DNA of 49,157 bases from NCBI GenBank assembly GCA_017517705.1, contig JAFWYM010000026.1:1-49157 (forward strand), given 5' to 3'. Both the position numbers and the translations under genes were made by a program. Positions within the stretch are counted from its first letter, which is position 1; every line of letters starts with the position of its first letter. Of this stretch, positions 8,225-17,523 are shown piece by piece. The notes below the pieces were generated by a model, which made no database searches, was not told the DNA's origin, and was given only the letters and a program-made list of their open reading frames with translations. The stretch is from Alistipes sp. GTDB lineage: Bacteria > Bacteroidota > Bacteroidia > Bacteroidales > Rikenellaceae.

Positions 8225-9226
8225 TTATTTATTAGCAACAAGAAGTTCGAGTATCTGTATGGCATTTAGTGCTGCACCCTTGCGTATTTGGTCGGCTACG
8301 CACCAGAATGTGATGCCGTGCTCCGAGCTCAAATCCTTGCGTATGCGACCTACATATACGGGGTCTGTGCCTTGCACGAAGAGGGGCATGGGGTAGCGCT
8401 TCTCGGCGGGCTCGTCGATGAGGACTATGCCCTTGGCCGTGGCAAAGGCCTCGCGCACCTGCTCGACGCCGAGAGGCTCCTCCGTCTCCACCCATATAGA
8501 CTCAGAGTGAGCACGCATCACGGGCACGCGCACGCATGTTGCCGAGGTGCGTATGTCCGAGTGCATAATCTTGCGTGTCTCGTGGAACATCTTCATCTCC
8601 TCCTTCGTGTAGTCATTATCCTGGAATACGTCGATGTGAGGTATGAGGTTGTAGGCCAGCTGATAGGCGAACTTCTCGACCTTGGGTTCGCGACCCTCAA
8701 CTATGGCGCGGTGCTGCTCCTCGAACTCCTGCATGGCCGTAGCGCCGGCGCCACTTGCCGACTGGTACGTGGCCACGTGTACGCGCTTGATGTGCGAGAG
8801 TTGCTCGATGACGTTCAGCGCCACGACCATCTGTATCGTTGTGCAGTTGGGGTTGGCGATGATGCGGCGTGGGGCGTTGAAGGCATCTTCGCCATTTACC
8901 TCGGGCACAACCAAGGGTACATCCTCATCCATACGGAAGGCGCTCGAGTTGTCGATCATAAAGGCGCCGTGCTTGGTGATGGTCTCGGCATACTCTATCG
9001 ATGTAGAGCCTCCTGCCGAGGTGAGCGCCACGTCTATATCCTTGAAGTCGTCATTGTGCTGCAGCTCGCGCACAACGATATCCTGACCACGGAAGCGATA
9101 GGTGCTTCCGGCGCTGCGCTTCGAGCCAAAAAGACGAAGTTCCTCAATGGGCATAGGGTGATTCTCCAATATCGCCAAAAACTCCTGACCTACGGCGCCA
9201 CTTGCGCCTACTATTGCAATCTTCAT
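8225..9226 (-). CDS. asd: Aspartate-semialdehyde dehydrogenase
   Basis: 333 residues; NADPH-dependent reduction of aspartyl-4-phosphate to aspartate semialdehyde, the branch point to lysine/diaminopimelate, threonine and methionine. The N-terminal nucleotide-binding motif is [12 protein letters not shown]. The catalytic Cys128 is in ANPNCTTIQ, the substrate-binding SASGAG follows at about 156, and the acid-base His240 ends RVPVMRAH. Length and motifs are normal for the shorter Asd group. Its stop is followed after about 210 bp by tnaA in the same direction, but tnaA has its own promoter. The PBP gene ends 9302, upstream of it by 75 bp, and could read through. Confidence 0.95.
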   Translation of the reverse strand: MKIAIVGASGAVGQEFLAILENHPMPIEELRLFGSKRSAGSTYRFRGQDIVVRELQHNDDFKDIDVALTSAGGSTSIEYAETITKHGAFMIDNSSAFRMDEDVPLVVPEVNGEDAFNAPRRIIANPNCTTIQMVVALNVIEQLSHIKRVHVATYQSASGAGATAMQEFEEQHRAIVEGREPKVEKFAYQLAYNLIPHIDVFQDNDYTKEEMKMFHETRKIMHSDIRTSATCVRVPVMRAHSESIWVETEEPLGVEQVREAFATAKGIVLIDEPAEKRYPMPLFVQGTDPVYVGRIRKDLSSEHGITFWCVADQIRKGAALNAIQILELLVANK

Positions 9227-9301
9227 AATCTATCTATTTATGTGTTTGTTACTTTATGCGTGTAATATATCTATTCTACAGTTGTGCGCAGCGCGCAATC
9301 G

Positions 9302-11743
9302 TTAGAAGAAATCCTCATCGCCACCGAAGAATATGTCCTCGCCGGTTGTTGTCTCCACCACCTCGATGTCTACCTCGCAGCTGTAGTCGGGCTCCTCGTC
9401 CGCACGCTCGAACCTATCGGTGCGGTCGACACCGAGCGTGCCGTTGTTGTATACCTTGGTGAGGAACTTACCGGCAATAGGCAGCGCTATGCGTGAGCCG
9501 TCGGCATTGCGTGTGAAGTGTATGCTTGGCTCGTCGCCACCTACCCATGTGCCCATAACAAGGTTGGGCACAGCGCACATAAACCATGCGTCGACATTAT
9601 CGTTCGTGGTACCCGTCTTTGCGGCCATCTCCACGTCGTTAAACTTGAACTCGTAGAGCATACGTCGCGCCGTACCCATCGACACTACGCGCTGCATCAT
9701 CGTTATCATCGTATATGCCACGCGCTTCGAGAGCACGTCGTTGGTCTTGGGTGTGAATGTGGCGAGTACGTTGCCCTGACTATCCTCGATGCGTGTCACG
9801 AATATGGGGTCGATGCGTACGCCCTCGTTGGCGAAGGTGCAGTATGCCGATGCCATTTCGTAGGGGTTGCTGTCGTACGAGCCGATACATAGCGACACCA
9901 CGGGGTCGATGAAGCTCTTGATACCCATGTCGTGGATAAACTCCGCCACGGCCTCGGGGCGCTTGGCCTGCTTCATAATCCACGCCGAGTAGTTGTTGCG
10001 GCTATTTGCCAGACCCCAATATAGCGGATGTGTGCCCGTATACTCCACGTTGCCCGACTCCTTGGGCGACCATATACCTGAGGGTGTCTCGATAGATACC
10101 GGCACGTTCTGTACGGGTGTGCAGGGCGTGAGGCCGAGGTGATCGATGGCGAAGGTGTAGATGAAGGGCTTTGCCGTAGAGCCAACCTGACGCTTACCCT
10201 GCGAGGCAGCGTCGTACTTGAAGTAGCGATAGTCGGGGCCACCAACGTATGCACGAACGTAGCCCGTGTTGGGGTCGATGGCTACGAATGCTCCACGCAT
10301 AATCTTCTTGTAGTGAATGAGCGAGTCGCGGGGTGTGAGCACCGTGTCGCGCGTACCACGATAGGTAAATACCGACATACGTATTGGTGAGTTGAAGGCT
10401 GCCAATATCTCGGTCTCGGTGGCTCCATTGCCAGCCATCTCCTTCCATCTGTCGGTCTGGCGCATTGCTGCCGCTATCTTCTTATCCGACTCGGCCTTCG
10501 TGAGGTCGGGGAAGAGTGAGCCTCCGCGGCTGCGTATCTGCTCCTCCATACGGGGTTGCACAATCTCGGCCATGTGCTCGCGCATAGCCTCCTCGGCATA
10601 GCGTTGCATACGCGCATCTACCGTGGTGTATATCTTCAGACCATCGCGGTAGATGTCGTAGGGCTCGCCATTGGCCTTGCGGTTCTTCAAGCACCAGCCA
10701 TATATGGGGTTGCTGTTATACTCCTCCACAGCCATGTTGTAGTCCCACTCGGTGTAGTAGTTTCGGCGCTCGGGTGCACGTAGCATCATGGTGTGGCGCA
10801 CCATCTCGCGGAAATATGTCGCCGAGCCCTCGTTGTGGGCATCGGCAGCGCGACGATAGCGCGAGAGGTCGATGGGTAGCTGCTTAAGTGAGTCGGCAAC
10901 ATCGCGAGATATGGCTCCCGCCACCGCCATACGGTCGAGGACGGTGTTGCGGCGCTCGCGTGCCTTCTCGTTGGGCTCGCCACGCTTAAGTGGTGCATAC
11001 GTACCCGGAGCCTTCACCTGTCCGGCGATAACGGCAGCCTCCTCAATGAGAAGGTCGCAGGGCTCCTTGCCGAAGAAGTTGTTGGCCGCCGACTTGATGC
11101 CGAAGTTAGAGTTTGAGAACTCCACGGTGTTGAGGTACATAGCCACAATCTCCTCCTTCGTATAGTTGTACTCGAGTTGTGTGGCGATGACATACTCCTG
11201 AGCCTTAGCTGCTAATGTGCCGGCACTACCATCCAACCCCTCCTTGTTTAGTCGCGTCTTGTATAGGTTCTTGGCCAGCTGCTGAGTCACGGTACTACCA
11301 CCACCCTGGCCCGTCTGGCGCAGGATGACGGTCTTGATGCCGGCACGTGCCGTAGCCTGAAAGTCGATGCCCGAGTGGTCGAAGAAACGGAGATCCTCCG
11401 TGGCAAGGAGTGCAGCGACAATCGTGGGTAGCTTATGACCGTCGATCTCGAGCCACTGCGTGCGATCCTCGGGGAAGAGCTCCTCGTAGGACAGGTATGT
11501 GCGGTTCTCGATGAAGTAGGTGCCTATGACCTCGCCATCGGCCGAATAGATCTGTGTTGCGAGGTTGGTCTTGGGATTCTCCAACTCGTCGAACGTAGGC
11601 ATAGGGCCAAGCTTCTCGTTCTTAGCCATAATGAAGAGGCTCGTAACGGCAATGACGCCTATGAGCGTCACGCTCCACATTGCGATGATGACCCACGATT
11701 TCCACGTGAGGCGCCTCTTGGTTGTCTGTTTCTTCGTTGCCAT
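9302..11743 (-). CDS. mrcA: Class A penicillin-binding protein (PBP1A type)
   Basis: 813 residues; a bifunctional peptidoglycan glycosyltransferase and transpeptidase anchored in the inner membrane by one N-terminal helix (about 16-38). The GT51 domain has ATEDLRFFDHSGID with catalytic Glu116, and GGSTVTQQLAKNLY (148-161). The transpeptidase domain has the active-site STAK (Ser522, Lys525), the second motif SRN (581-583) and KTGT (709-712). The C-terminal tail is acidic (EDIFFGGDEDFF). It follows the large metallopeptidase-like gene by 44 bp on the same strand, so co-transcription is likely. PBP1C is less likely because the length and spacing fit PBP1A. Confidence 0.93.
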   Translation of the reverse strand: MATKKQTTKRRLTWKSWVIIAMWSVTLIGVIAVTSLFIMAKNEKLGPMPTFDELENPKTNLATQIYSADGEVIGTYFIENRTYLSYEELFPEDRTQWLEIDGHKLPTIVAALLATEDLRFFDHSGIDFQATARAGIKTVILRQTGQGGGSTVTQQLAKNLYKTRLNKEGLDGSAGTLAAKAQEYVIATQLEYNYTKEEIVAMYLNTVEFSNSNFGIKSAANNFFGKEPCDLLIEEAAVIAGQVKAPGTYAPLKRGEPNEKARERRNTVLDRMAVAGAISRDVADSLKQLPIDLSRYRRAADAHNEGSATYFREMVRHTMMLRAPERRNYYTEWDYNMAVEEYNSNPIYGWCLKNRKANGEPYDIYRDGLKIYTTVDARMQRYAEEAMREHMAEIVQPRMEEQIRSRGGSLFPDLTKAESDKKIAAAMRQTDRWKEMAGNGATETEILAAFNSPIRMSVFTYRGTRDTVLTPRDSLIHYKKIMRGAFVAIDPNTGYVRAYVGGPDYRYFKYDAASQGKRQVGSTAKPFIYTFAIDHLGLTPCTPVQNVPVSIETPSGIWSPKESGNVEYTGTHPLYWGLANSRNNYSAWIMKQAKRPEAVAEFIHDMGIKSFIDPVVSLCIGSYDSNPYEMASAYCTFANEGVRIDPIFVTRIEDSQGNVLATFTPKTNDVLSKRVAYTMITMMQRVVSMGTARRMLYEFKFNDVEMAAKTGTTNDNVDAWFMCAVPNLVMGTWVGGDEPSIHFTRNADGSRIALPIAGKFLTKVYNNGTLGVDRTDRFERADEEPDYSCEVDIEVVETTTGEDIFFGGDEDFF

Positions 11744-11787
11744 ATTGTTTAGTGTTACTGTTTTACTCTGTTGTCATCCTCCACGCA

Positions 11788-14781
11788 TTAGAATGGCAGT
11801 CCCAGTCCGAATGAGAAGTGGTACTTACCACCCTTATAGGGGTGCAGTTCTATCTTTCTATATAACGAGAATGTTGCCGATATTGTTGCGGAGCTCGGCA
11901 TTGTGAAGAGGTTAAAATCTACACCGAGGTCTAAACCGTATGCTGCGATATGTCGGCGCTTCTCGATGATGGAGCCCATATCGTTTTCGGTGATGAGGTG
12001 GGGCTTACGGAATGAGGCGTAGTCGAAGCCTGCATTCAGCCTTAGGCGCTTAAAGTATATCACACCCTCCCATCCACCATCGGGATACCACACCGGCAGC
12101 TGATAGTTTACGGATGTTGCCACGTAGTGGTCGTTAGTGATGTCGTACGACGAGTAGCCACGGGGTAGCAGGCGCGTAGACTTGAAGGCTAAGCCCGAGA
12201 GCACCATATCCGATTGGAAGCCTCCGATGGATGTCTGGAAGGAGGCGGCCAGCGATAGCGAGTGATGCTTGGCAAAGCCCGGGGTGTAGACCTTGGCATA
12301 GCCTACGAGGAAGTGCCCGAAGTTGTCGTTTGTGGGATTTTGTGCATAGTTGGCTGCGAGCACCACAGCCCAGGGGGGCAGGAAGTCGCGGTGAGCCTTA
12401 CGCACAGCATCTTGATACGATATGCCGAAGTTGAGCAGATGTACACCCTCGGTGTAGCCTATCGTGGCGATGTTCGTAACCTTACCCTCCTCGAAGATGA
12501 GCTTGTCGACATTGGCGACCATGCCGTTGGAGAAGTTCCACGATGCTGCTACGGAGAGTTCGCGCGTGTGATAGCCCCGCTGCATAAGCAGGGGTAGCGA
12601 GGCTCCTGCGCTTATCGAGTAGTAGCGGTCGTAGTTGGGCTTATCGGGGTATACCAGCTCGCCGAGCTCGGGATCGTACGTGGCGACGTTGTATATCTGC
12701 TGGCTACCGCCATAAGTACCTCGAACCCATAGGTTGAGGCCGAGGCCATAGTAGCGTAGTGTACCCTTAAATACCGATCCTTCGTTGGGATTCCATCCCC
12801 ACGTAAGAAAGCCCTCCATCGTAGAAAGTATGTTCTGCGACATTATCGTGGCACCGAGGTTGAAGGCTATCGACGACTCCTCGGTGATAGCATAGGGGTC
12901 GTACGAGGCGGGTGCCCAGCTGTGTATGTTGAAGGCATGGAGTGCGCGGTGAAAACGCTTAGGTGGCGTTGTGCTACGCACCTCCTCCTCGGCCTGTGGC
13001 GTGAAACGCACGGTGTCGAGGTTTACGACACCCCAAGGCTTACTCTTCGGAAGCATAATCTTGGGCGGATGTATGGCGTACAGTACGCGCGACGTGTCGG
13101 CCATATCCTGCATCACGGGCATGTATCCTCGGCGGTCGTAGGTCGTGGCCACGACCTTGTTGGCGGTGTAGGGTGCCGGCTGGAACGAGCCATAGCGCGA
13201 GGTGGAGAGGCGGTATTCGCGTCCCGAGGCTATATCGAAGGCGTGTATCTCGTCGCGCCCCGAGGCTATCGAGCCGAAGTAGAGGATGCCATCCTTAGCA
13301 CGCAGGTCGCTAAGCGTTGTGTAGGCAGGGCGTGTCACACGGCAGATGCTGTCACCCGCGGCACGGGCGATGTGCATACCGTCGTCGTCGGTAATCAGAA
13401 GATAGAGGCTCTGGCTCTTGTCGTCCCACGCCATGCCGTGAACCTCACGCCCATAGTCGAGGGATATACGCTCAGCGGTGTTGGGGGTATTGTTCGTCAC
13501 AATCGTATAACGACCATCGGGCGTATACTCCACCCATGCAACGTCGCTGTTGTTCGTAGGCGTAGGGTAGAGGGCGTTGCGTATCTTACGCTTACGACGA
13601 GGATGCTGCTTGTCGATATCCATATAGCAGAGGTCGGAGGTAACCTTCTCGGCATAGAGCGTGCTCTGGCGATACTCCGTCCACCAGATGCGCCCCGTGG
13701 AACTTAGCGCCGGGCGCGAGGAGAGCACACCGGTATAGGCTATGTGCTCCTCAGTGCCCGTAGTGGCATCTACGCACACAAAGGCCGAGGGGCGATCTAA
13801 GTCCTCCTTGAGCATAATGATAGAGCCATCTTCGTCGACTTGAGGATGAGAGTATGTGGTGTGCGACTTAGGCTCCGCCACGGGAATCGGTACTGTCGTC
13901 TCCTCCACCTCAAGCAGTGGCTGCCAGTGGTTGTAGAGCGTGTGGAACGTGTCGTAGAAGAGCTTGGGCTGCGTGACGCCATATAGACGCTTCAGCACCC
14001 AGCTTGTCGAGACAAGCATATAGGGTCGGCGCGACGTAAGCTCCGCAACATCGTCGCCCATAATGCGTCCGAAGCGGTTGTAGCCGTGACGCGACATAAG
14101 GTAGCCGAGTTCGTAGTGACTCGGGATGTAATCCTTGAAAGATCCGGAGAACCACTTGTCGATATTGCGAAACTCCGTAGCCACATTGCCATAGGCGCGG
14201 TAGGGCATCGTGAACGATGGTTGCAGACCGCGACCAAATGTCGACATCTCCGTCTCGGTCATCACGGCATCGCCCTCCATCATCCATAGCGGCATCGTGA
14301 GGAGGCCTATCGTCGAGCTCTGCTGTCCGAGGACGTAGCTCAGGGCTCTAACCACACCGCGGTTGAGGTTGTTATATTGCACGGCGTGGCGATACTCATG
14401 GGCAATGAGCTGCTTGGCCCAAGGCATAGAGTAGCTCTGCTCGGCAGGTGTGGATAGAAACTCCACACGTCGAGGCATCCACATAACCAGGCCGTTGGAT
14501 AGGAAGTTCGAGGGGTGTACAACAAAGGGTATAGACATCTGCGGATGACGATAGCCGTAGTCTATATCCCCCTTTACAGCATCGAGGTAGTACATCATAC
14601 GCGAGGCTATATTCGCCGCCGTATCGGGGTATATCACACGGTACTGCTTAGTCTTCATCTGCTTCCAGCGGAACGATAGGGGGTCGGCACCCCAGCTGTA
14701 ATACTGCGCAGAGACCCTCTCCGTGGCAAGGAAGCCGCAGAGCACCAGCATGATGAGTATTACCAATCGTTTCATTTGCAC
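11788..14781 (-). CDS. Outer-membrane protein with gluzincin-like HExxH domain, beta-propeller and beta-barrel
   Basis: 997 residues with a signal peptide (cleavage after about VSAQ25). Residues about 40-260 resemble a peptidase-MA/gluzincin fold: HEYRH at 128-132 supplies two zinc His and the catalytic Glu129, and WMMEGDAVMTE gives the third ligand candidate Glu169. Residues about 300-600 contain short beta-strand repeats with TolB/WD40-like features (VAWVEYTPDGRYTIVTNNTP). The C-terminal 350 residues read as an outer-membrane barrel ending in Phe (HFSFGLGLPF). All three parts are continuous without frameshift. A surface or periplasmic protease tethered by its own barrel is the inference; the substrate is unknown. 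It is upstream of the penicillin-binding protein gene by 44 bp. Confidence 0.8.
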   Translation of the reverse strand: MQMKRLVILIMLVLCGFLATERVSAQYYSWGADPLSFRWKQMKTKQYRVIYPDTAANIASRMMYYLDAVKGDIDYGYRHPQMSIPFVVHPSNFLSNGLVMWMPRRVEFLSTPAEQSYSMPWAKQLIAHEYRHAVQYNNLNRGVVRALSYVLGQQSSTIGLLTMPLWMMEGDAVMTETEMSTFGRGLQPSFTMPYRAYGNVATEFRNIDKWFSGSFKDYIPSHYELGYLMSRHGYNRFGRIMGDDVAELTSRRPYMLVSTSWVLKRLYGVTQPKLFYDTFHTLYNHWQPLLEVEETTVPIPVAEPKSHTTYSHPQVDEDGSIIMLKEDLDRPSAFVCVDATTGTEEHIAYTGVLSSRPALSSTGRIWWTEYRQSTLYAEKVTSDLCYMDIDKQHPRRKRKIRNALYPTPTNNSDVAWVEYTPDGRYTIVTNNTPNTAERISLDYGREVHGMAWDDKSQSLYLLITDDDGMHIARAAGDSICRVTRPAYTTLSDLRAKDGILYFGSIASGRDEIHAFDIASGREYRLSTSRYGSFQPAPYTANKVVATTYDRRGYMPVMQDMADTSRVLYAIHPPKIMLPKSKPWGVVNLDTVRFTPQAEEEVRSTTPPKRFHRALHAFNIHSWAPASYDPYAITEESSIAFNLGATIMSQNILSTMEGFLTWGWNPNEGSVFKGTLRYYGLGLNLWVRGTYGGSQQIYNVATYDPELGELVYPDKPNYDRYYSISAGASLPLLMQRGYHTRELSVAASWNFSNGMVANVDKLIFEEGKVTNIATIGYTEGVHLLNFGISYQDAVRKAHRDFLPPWAVVLAANYAQNPTNDNFGHFLVGYAKVYTPGFAKHHSLSLAASFQTSIGGFQSDMVLSGLAFKSTRLLPRGYSSYDITNDHYVATSVNYQLPVWYPDGGWEGVIYFKRLRLNAGFDYASFRKPHLITENDMGSIIEKRRHIAAYGLDLGVDFNLFTMPSSATISATFSLYRKIELHPYKGGKYHFSFGLGLPF

Positions 14782-14801
14782 TTATATGTACATATAACGT
14801 G

Positions 14802-14809
14802 CAAAGTTA
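14802..14809 (-). promoter_or_regulatory. -7 box upstream of the 997-residue protein gene
   Basis: TAACTTTG on the minus strand fits TAnnTTTG. Transcription would start at about 14795, giving a 14-nt leader to the ATG at 14781. A clear -33 TTG is not seen. Confidence 0.5.
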
Positions 14810-14865
14810 CGATTTTTTTTCGATATGATAGTTATAATTGAGGGTAAAGCGTTTGAAAAAGTTTA

Positions 14866-14909
14866 GGGGGATAAGGTGAGCGTTGCATCCGCTAAACACC
14901 TTATCCCCC
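14866..14909 (-). terminator. Terminator after the ABC exporter pair
   Basis: GGGGGATAAGGTG pairs perfectly with CACCTTATCCCCC around an 18-nt loop, 33 nt past the stop of the permease gene. The T-tract on the minus strand is interrupted (TAAACTTTTTC), so strength is uncertain. Confidence 0.7.
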
Positions 14910-14942
14910 CGGAACTTAACTAATCTAAATATTAGATATCCG

Positions 14943-16226
14943 CTACTTCATTCGCACCCACTGCCATAGCTCGCGCCATGAGGGGCGCTTGCCGTGCATA
15001 AAAATACCCACGCGGAAAATCTTGGCAGCAAGCCACGTCGTTACCACAAAGCTTACGTAGAGCACCAGGAGCGAGACGATAATCTCCCATGTCGGGATGC
15101 CGAAGGGTATGCGGGCAATCATAACGATGGGCGAGGTGAAGGGTATCATCGATGACCAGAACGCAATGGGCGAGTTGGGGTCGTTGAATACCGACATCAT
15201 AATGATTATCGAGAGGATGATGGGCAGCATAATGATGGTGTTGAACTGCTGTCCATCCTGCACCGAGTCGACTGCCGAGCCCGAGGCGGCATAGAGCGAG
15301 GCGTAGAGCAGGAAGCCTCCAAGGATGAAGAGTGCCACGTATGCAAAGAGCGTAGCTATATATCCCGTGTCGCCAAGCGTGCCCACCAGAGCCTCGAACA
15401 TAGCGTCGTTGGTGGCAGCAACCTCTGGGGTAAAGAGCGCGGGGATGAGGAACTTTGAGGCGGCGATGATGAGGGCAGCCCAGATGGCTATCTGCGTGAG
15501 TGCCACGGCTGCAATGCCGAGAATCTTACCCATCATAAGCTGGAAGGGTGTTGCCGAGGTTACCATGACGTCGATGACGCGACTGGCCTTCTCCTCGACC
15601 ACCGACGTGAGCACCATCTGTCCGTAGAGGATGATGACCATATATAGGAGCATACCCAGTATCATGCCGAGGGCGTAGCTTATGCCCGACGATGTGGTCT
15701 CCATGCTCTCCTCCTGGCCTGTGCCATCGTTGAGGAAGGTGCTAAGCTCGATGTCGGTCTCCACCGATGCCAGAATCTCGTCGAGGTTTTCGATGTTATA
15801 CTCTAAGAGCTTCTCGCGTTCGATAATGGCGGATATCTGCGCTGCGATACTCTCCTCGAGAATCATCGACGACGAGGAGTTGGTGATCAGCTGCACCGAG
15901 TCGCGAGCCTCGACATCGCTGCCTATGTACAATATGCCGAATATGCCACTCTCCTCGTTGAATGTGCGGCATGCCTCGGCCTTGGTCATATTCTGCTCGG
16001 TGATGAACATAACCTCGGCTGTAGGCTGTAGCTTCGGGGCTATCATGCCCGTGCGGTCAATGACAACAACCTGCTTCTGGTCGCTCGTAGAGTAGAGCAT
16101 CATAAGCGTGGGTGCCACCATTATGGCGATCATCAGTAGAGGCATAAGAAGCGTCACGATGATAAACGACTTCTTGCGTACGCGCTCGGTGAACTCGCGC
16201 TGAATGATAAGAAATGTCTTCTTCAT
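14943..16226 (-). CDS. ABC-2 type exporter permease (NatB-like)
   Basis: 427 residues. One N-terminal membrane helix (about 20-45, preceded by the basic ERVRKKSF), a large extracytoplasmic domain (about 50-185), then five or more helices to about residue 405. This is the layout of NatB/ABC2_membrane_3 permeases. It follows its ATPase gene by 12 nt, so the two make one exporter. NatAB systems of Bacillus extrude sodium, but many relatives in Bacteroidetes have unknown substrates, so none is assigned. Confidence 0.88.
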   Translation of the reverse strand: MKKTFLIIQREFTERVRKKSFIIVTLLMPLLMIAIMVAPTLMMLYSTSDQKQVVVIDRTGMIAPKLQPTAEVMFITEQNMTKAEACRTFNEESGIFGILYIGSDVEARDSVQLITNSSSSMILEESIAAQISAIIEREKLLEYNIENLDEILASVETDIELSTFLNDGTGQEESMETTSSGISYALGMILGMLLYMVIILYGQMVLTSVVEEKASRVIDVMVTSATPFQLMMGKILGIAAVALTQIAIWAALIIAASKFLIPALFTPEVAATNDAMFEALVGTLGDTGYIATLFAYVALFILGGFLLYASLYAASGSAVDSVQDGQQFNTIIMLPIILSIIIMMSVFNDPNSPIAFWSSMIPFTSPIVMIARIPFGIPTWEIIVSLLVLYVSFVVTTWLAAKIFRVGIFMHGKRPSWRELWQWVRMK

Positions 16227-16238
16227 AGCTGTAGCGTG

Positions 16239-17165
16239 TTATAGCGTGCCATTCACGGCACGGATGAATATGTCGTTCATCGAGGGCATCATCTCGCGTA
16301 GCGAGCGTAGGTTGCATCTATCGTTGAGTGCTGCAACAACTTTACGCACATCCTCGTCGCGACGTATGTGTATGTTGGTTTGGCGGTAGCCACCGACGAC
16401 ACCGTGGCTCTCGCCCACGACGATGGCGAGGTCGCCAAGTGCTGCCTCGAGGCTCTGGTCATCGGCGCGGTGCGTGACCTCGAAGTTGTTACCACCCGCC
16501 GAGCGACGTATCTCCTCGACCGAGCCGGAGAGGATATTTCGCGACTTGTTGATGAGGGTTATGTGGTCGCATATCTCCTCCACCGAGGCCATATTGTGCG
16601 TCGAGAATATCACCGTGGCACCGCGGTCGCGCAGACCCAAGATCTCCTCCTTCAGAAGGTTGGCATTTATGGGGTCGAAACCCGAGAATGGCTCGTCGAA
16701 GATTAGGAGCTTGGGCTCGTGTACAACGGTAGATATGAACTGCACCTTCTGCGCCATACCCTTCGACAGATCCTCAACCTTGCGCTCCCACCAGTCGGCA
16801 ATGTTTAGGCGCTCGAACCACGCCCTAAGGCGTGCTTCGGCATCGCGGCGTGTGAGGCCCTTCAGGCGGGCAAAGAATATCGCCTGCTCACCCACGCGCA
16901 TCTTCTTGTATAGGCCACGCTCCTCGGGCATATAACCTATGTGGAATACGTCGTCTGCCGTCAGAGGCTTGCCATCGAGCAGTACGCCTCCGCTGTCGGC
17001 CATCGTTATGCGCGTAATCACGCGTATGAGTGTCGTCTTACCCGCGCCATTGGGGCCCAGAAGCCCATATACGGCACCTCGAGGCACCTCGAGCGACACG
17101 TTGTCCAAGGCTTTATGTCCCGTGTAACTCTTGGTGACATTTTCAATCTTTAGGATTGTATCCAT
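16239..17165 (-). CDS. ABC transporter ATPase (NatA-like)
   Basis: 308 residues. Walker A is GPNGAGKTT (37-45), the signature is the variant LSKGM (133-137), Walker B is LLIFDEPF (153-160) and the switch His is in FSTH190. Residues after 225 form the C-terminal extension usual for drug- and NatA-type ATPases, which ends in SLREMMPSMNDIFIRAV. The gene is first in a two-gene operon with the permease at 14943-16226. The signature Lys in place of the second Gly is common in NatA-like proteins. Confidence 0.93.
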   Translation of the reverse strand: MDTILKIENVTKSYTGHKALDNVSLEVPRGAVYGLLGPNGAGKTTLIRVITRITMADSGGVLLDGKPLTADDVFHIGYMPEERGLYKKMRVGEQAIFFARLKGLTRRDAEARLRAWFERLNIADWWERKVEDLSKGMAQKVQFISTVVHEPKLLIFDEPFSGFDPINANLLKEEILGLRDRGATVIFSTHNMASVEEICDHITLINKSRNILSGSVEEIRRSAGGNNFEVTHRADDQSLEAALGDLAIVVGESHGVVGGYRQTNIHIRRDEDVRKVVAALNDRCNLRSLREMMPSMNDIFIRAVNGTL

Positions 17166-17188
17166 ACTATTTCGATTTGTTATGACAA

Positions 17189-17196
17189 CAAAGGTA
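17189..17196 (-). promoter_or_regulatory. -7 box upstream of the ABC exporter operon
   Basis: TACCTTTG on the minus strand fits TAnnTTTG, 24 nt before the ATG at 17165. No good -33 TTG at the usual distance. The rest of the 17166-17523 gap is the hairpin and repeat listed next; I see no gene in it. Confidence 0.55.
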
Positions 17197-17308
17197 CAAA
17201 AAATAATTATAATTTTGTAAGTCGTAAATACTTTTTTTTGTCTTCGTAAGCGCCAATCGCCGACAACATGGGGGTGTTGTAGTTATCATCGAGGCTCATA
17301 TAAAAACT

Positions 17309-17338
17309 GGGGATGACAAATTTACTTTTGTCATCCCC
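17309..17338. terminator. Repeat-family hairpin, copy A
   Basis: GGGGATGACAAA pairs with TTTGTCATCCCC. It belongs to the seven-copy hairpin family of this window and lies 9 nt from MITE-like copy A. It sits after the minus-strand operon ending at 17524, on the far side of the MITE. Confidence 0.75.
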
Positions 17339-17347
17339 TTGTGTTAG

Positions 17348-17463
17348 GAGGTTGAATGAAAAGATGTTGTGTCAGGCTCGCGAAGCCCGCAAAAGCGGAG
17401 TTTACTTAATGTCTACCTTTTAAGGGCAAGCATAACTACAAAATAGACTTTCTATTCGGCCTC
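17348..17463 (+). mobile_element. MITE-like element, copy A (degenerate)
   Basis: Begins GAGGTTGAATGAAAAG and ends CTTTCTATTCGGCCTC, imperfect terminal inverted repeats. The interior shares GCGAAGCCC and AAGCGGAGTTTACTT with copies B and C. No coding capacity. About 116 bp. Confidence 0.7.
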
Positions 17464-17523
17464 ACATAAAATATTGATTATTTATGTGGCTACTCCTGTA
17501 ACACGTTATCAGACCGACATCGG

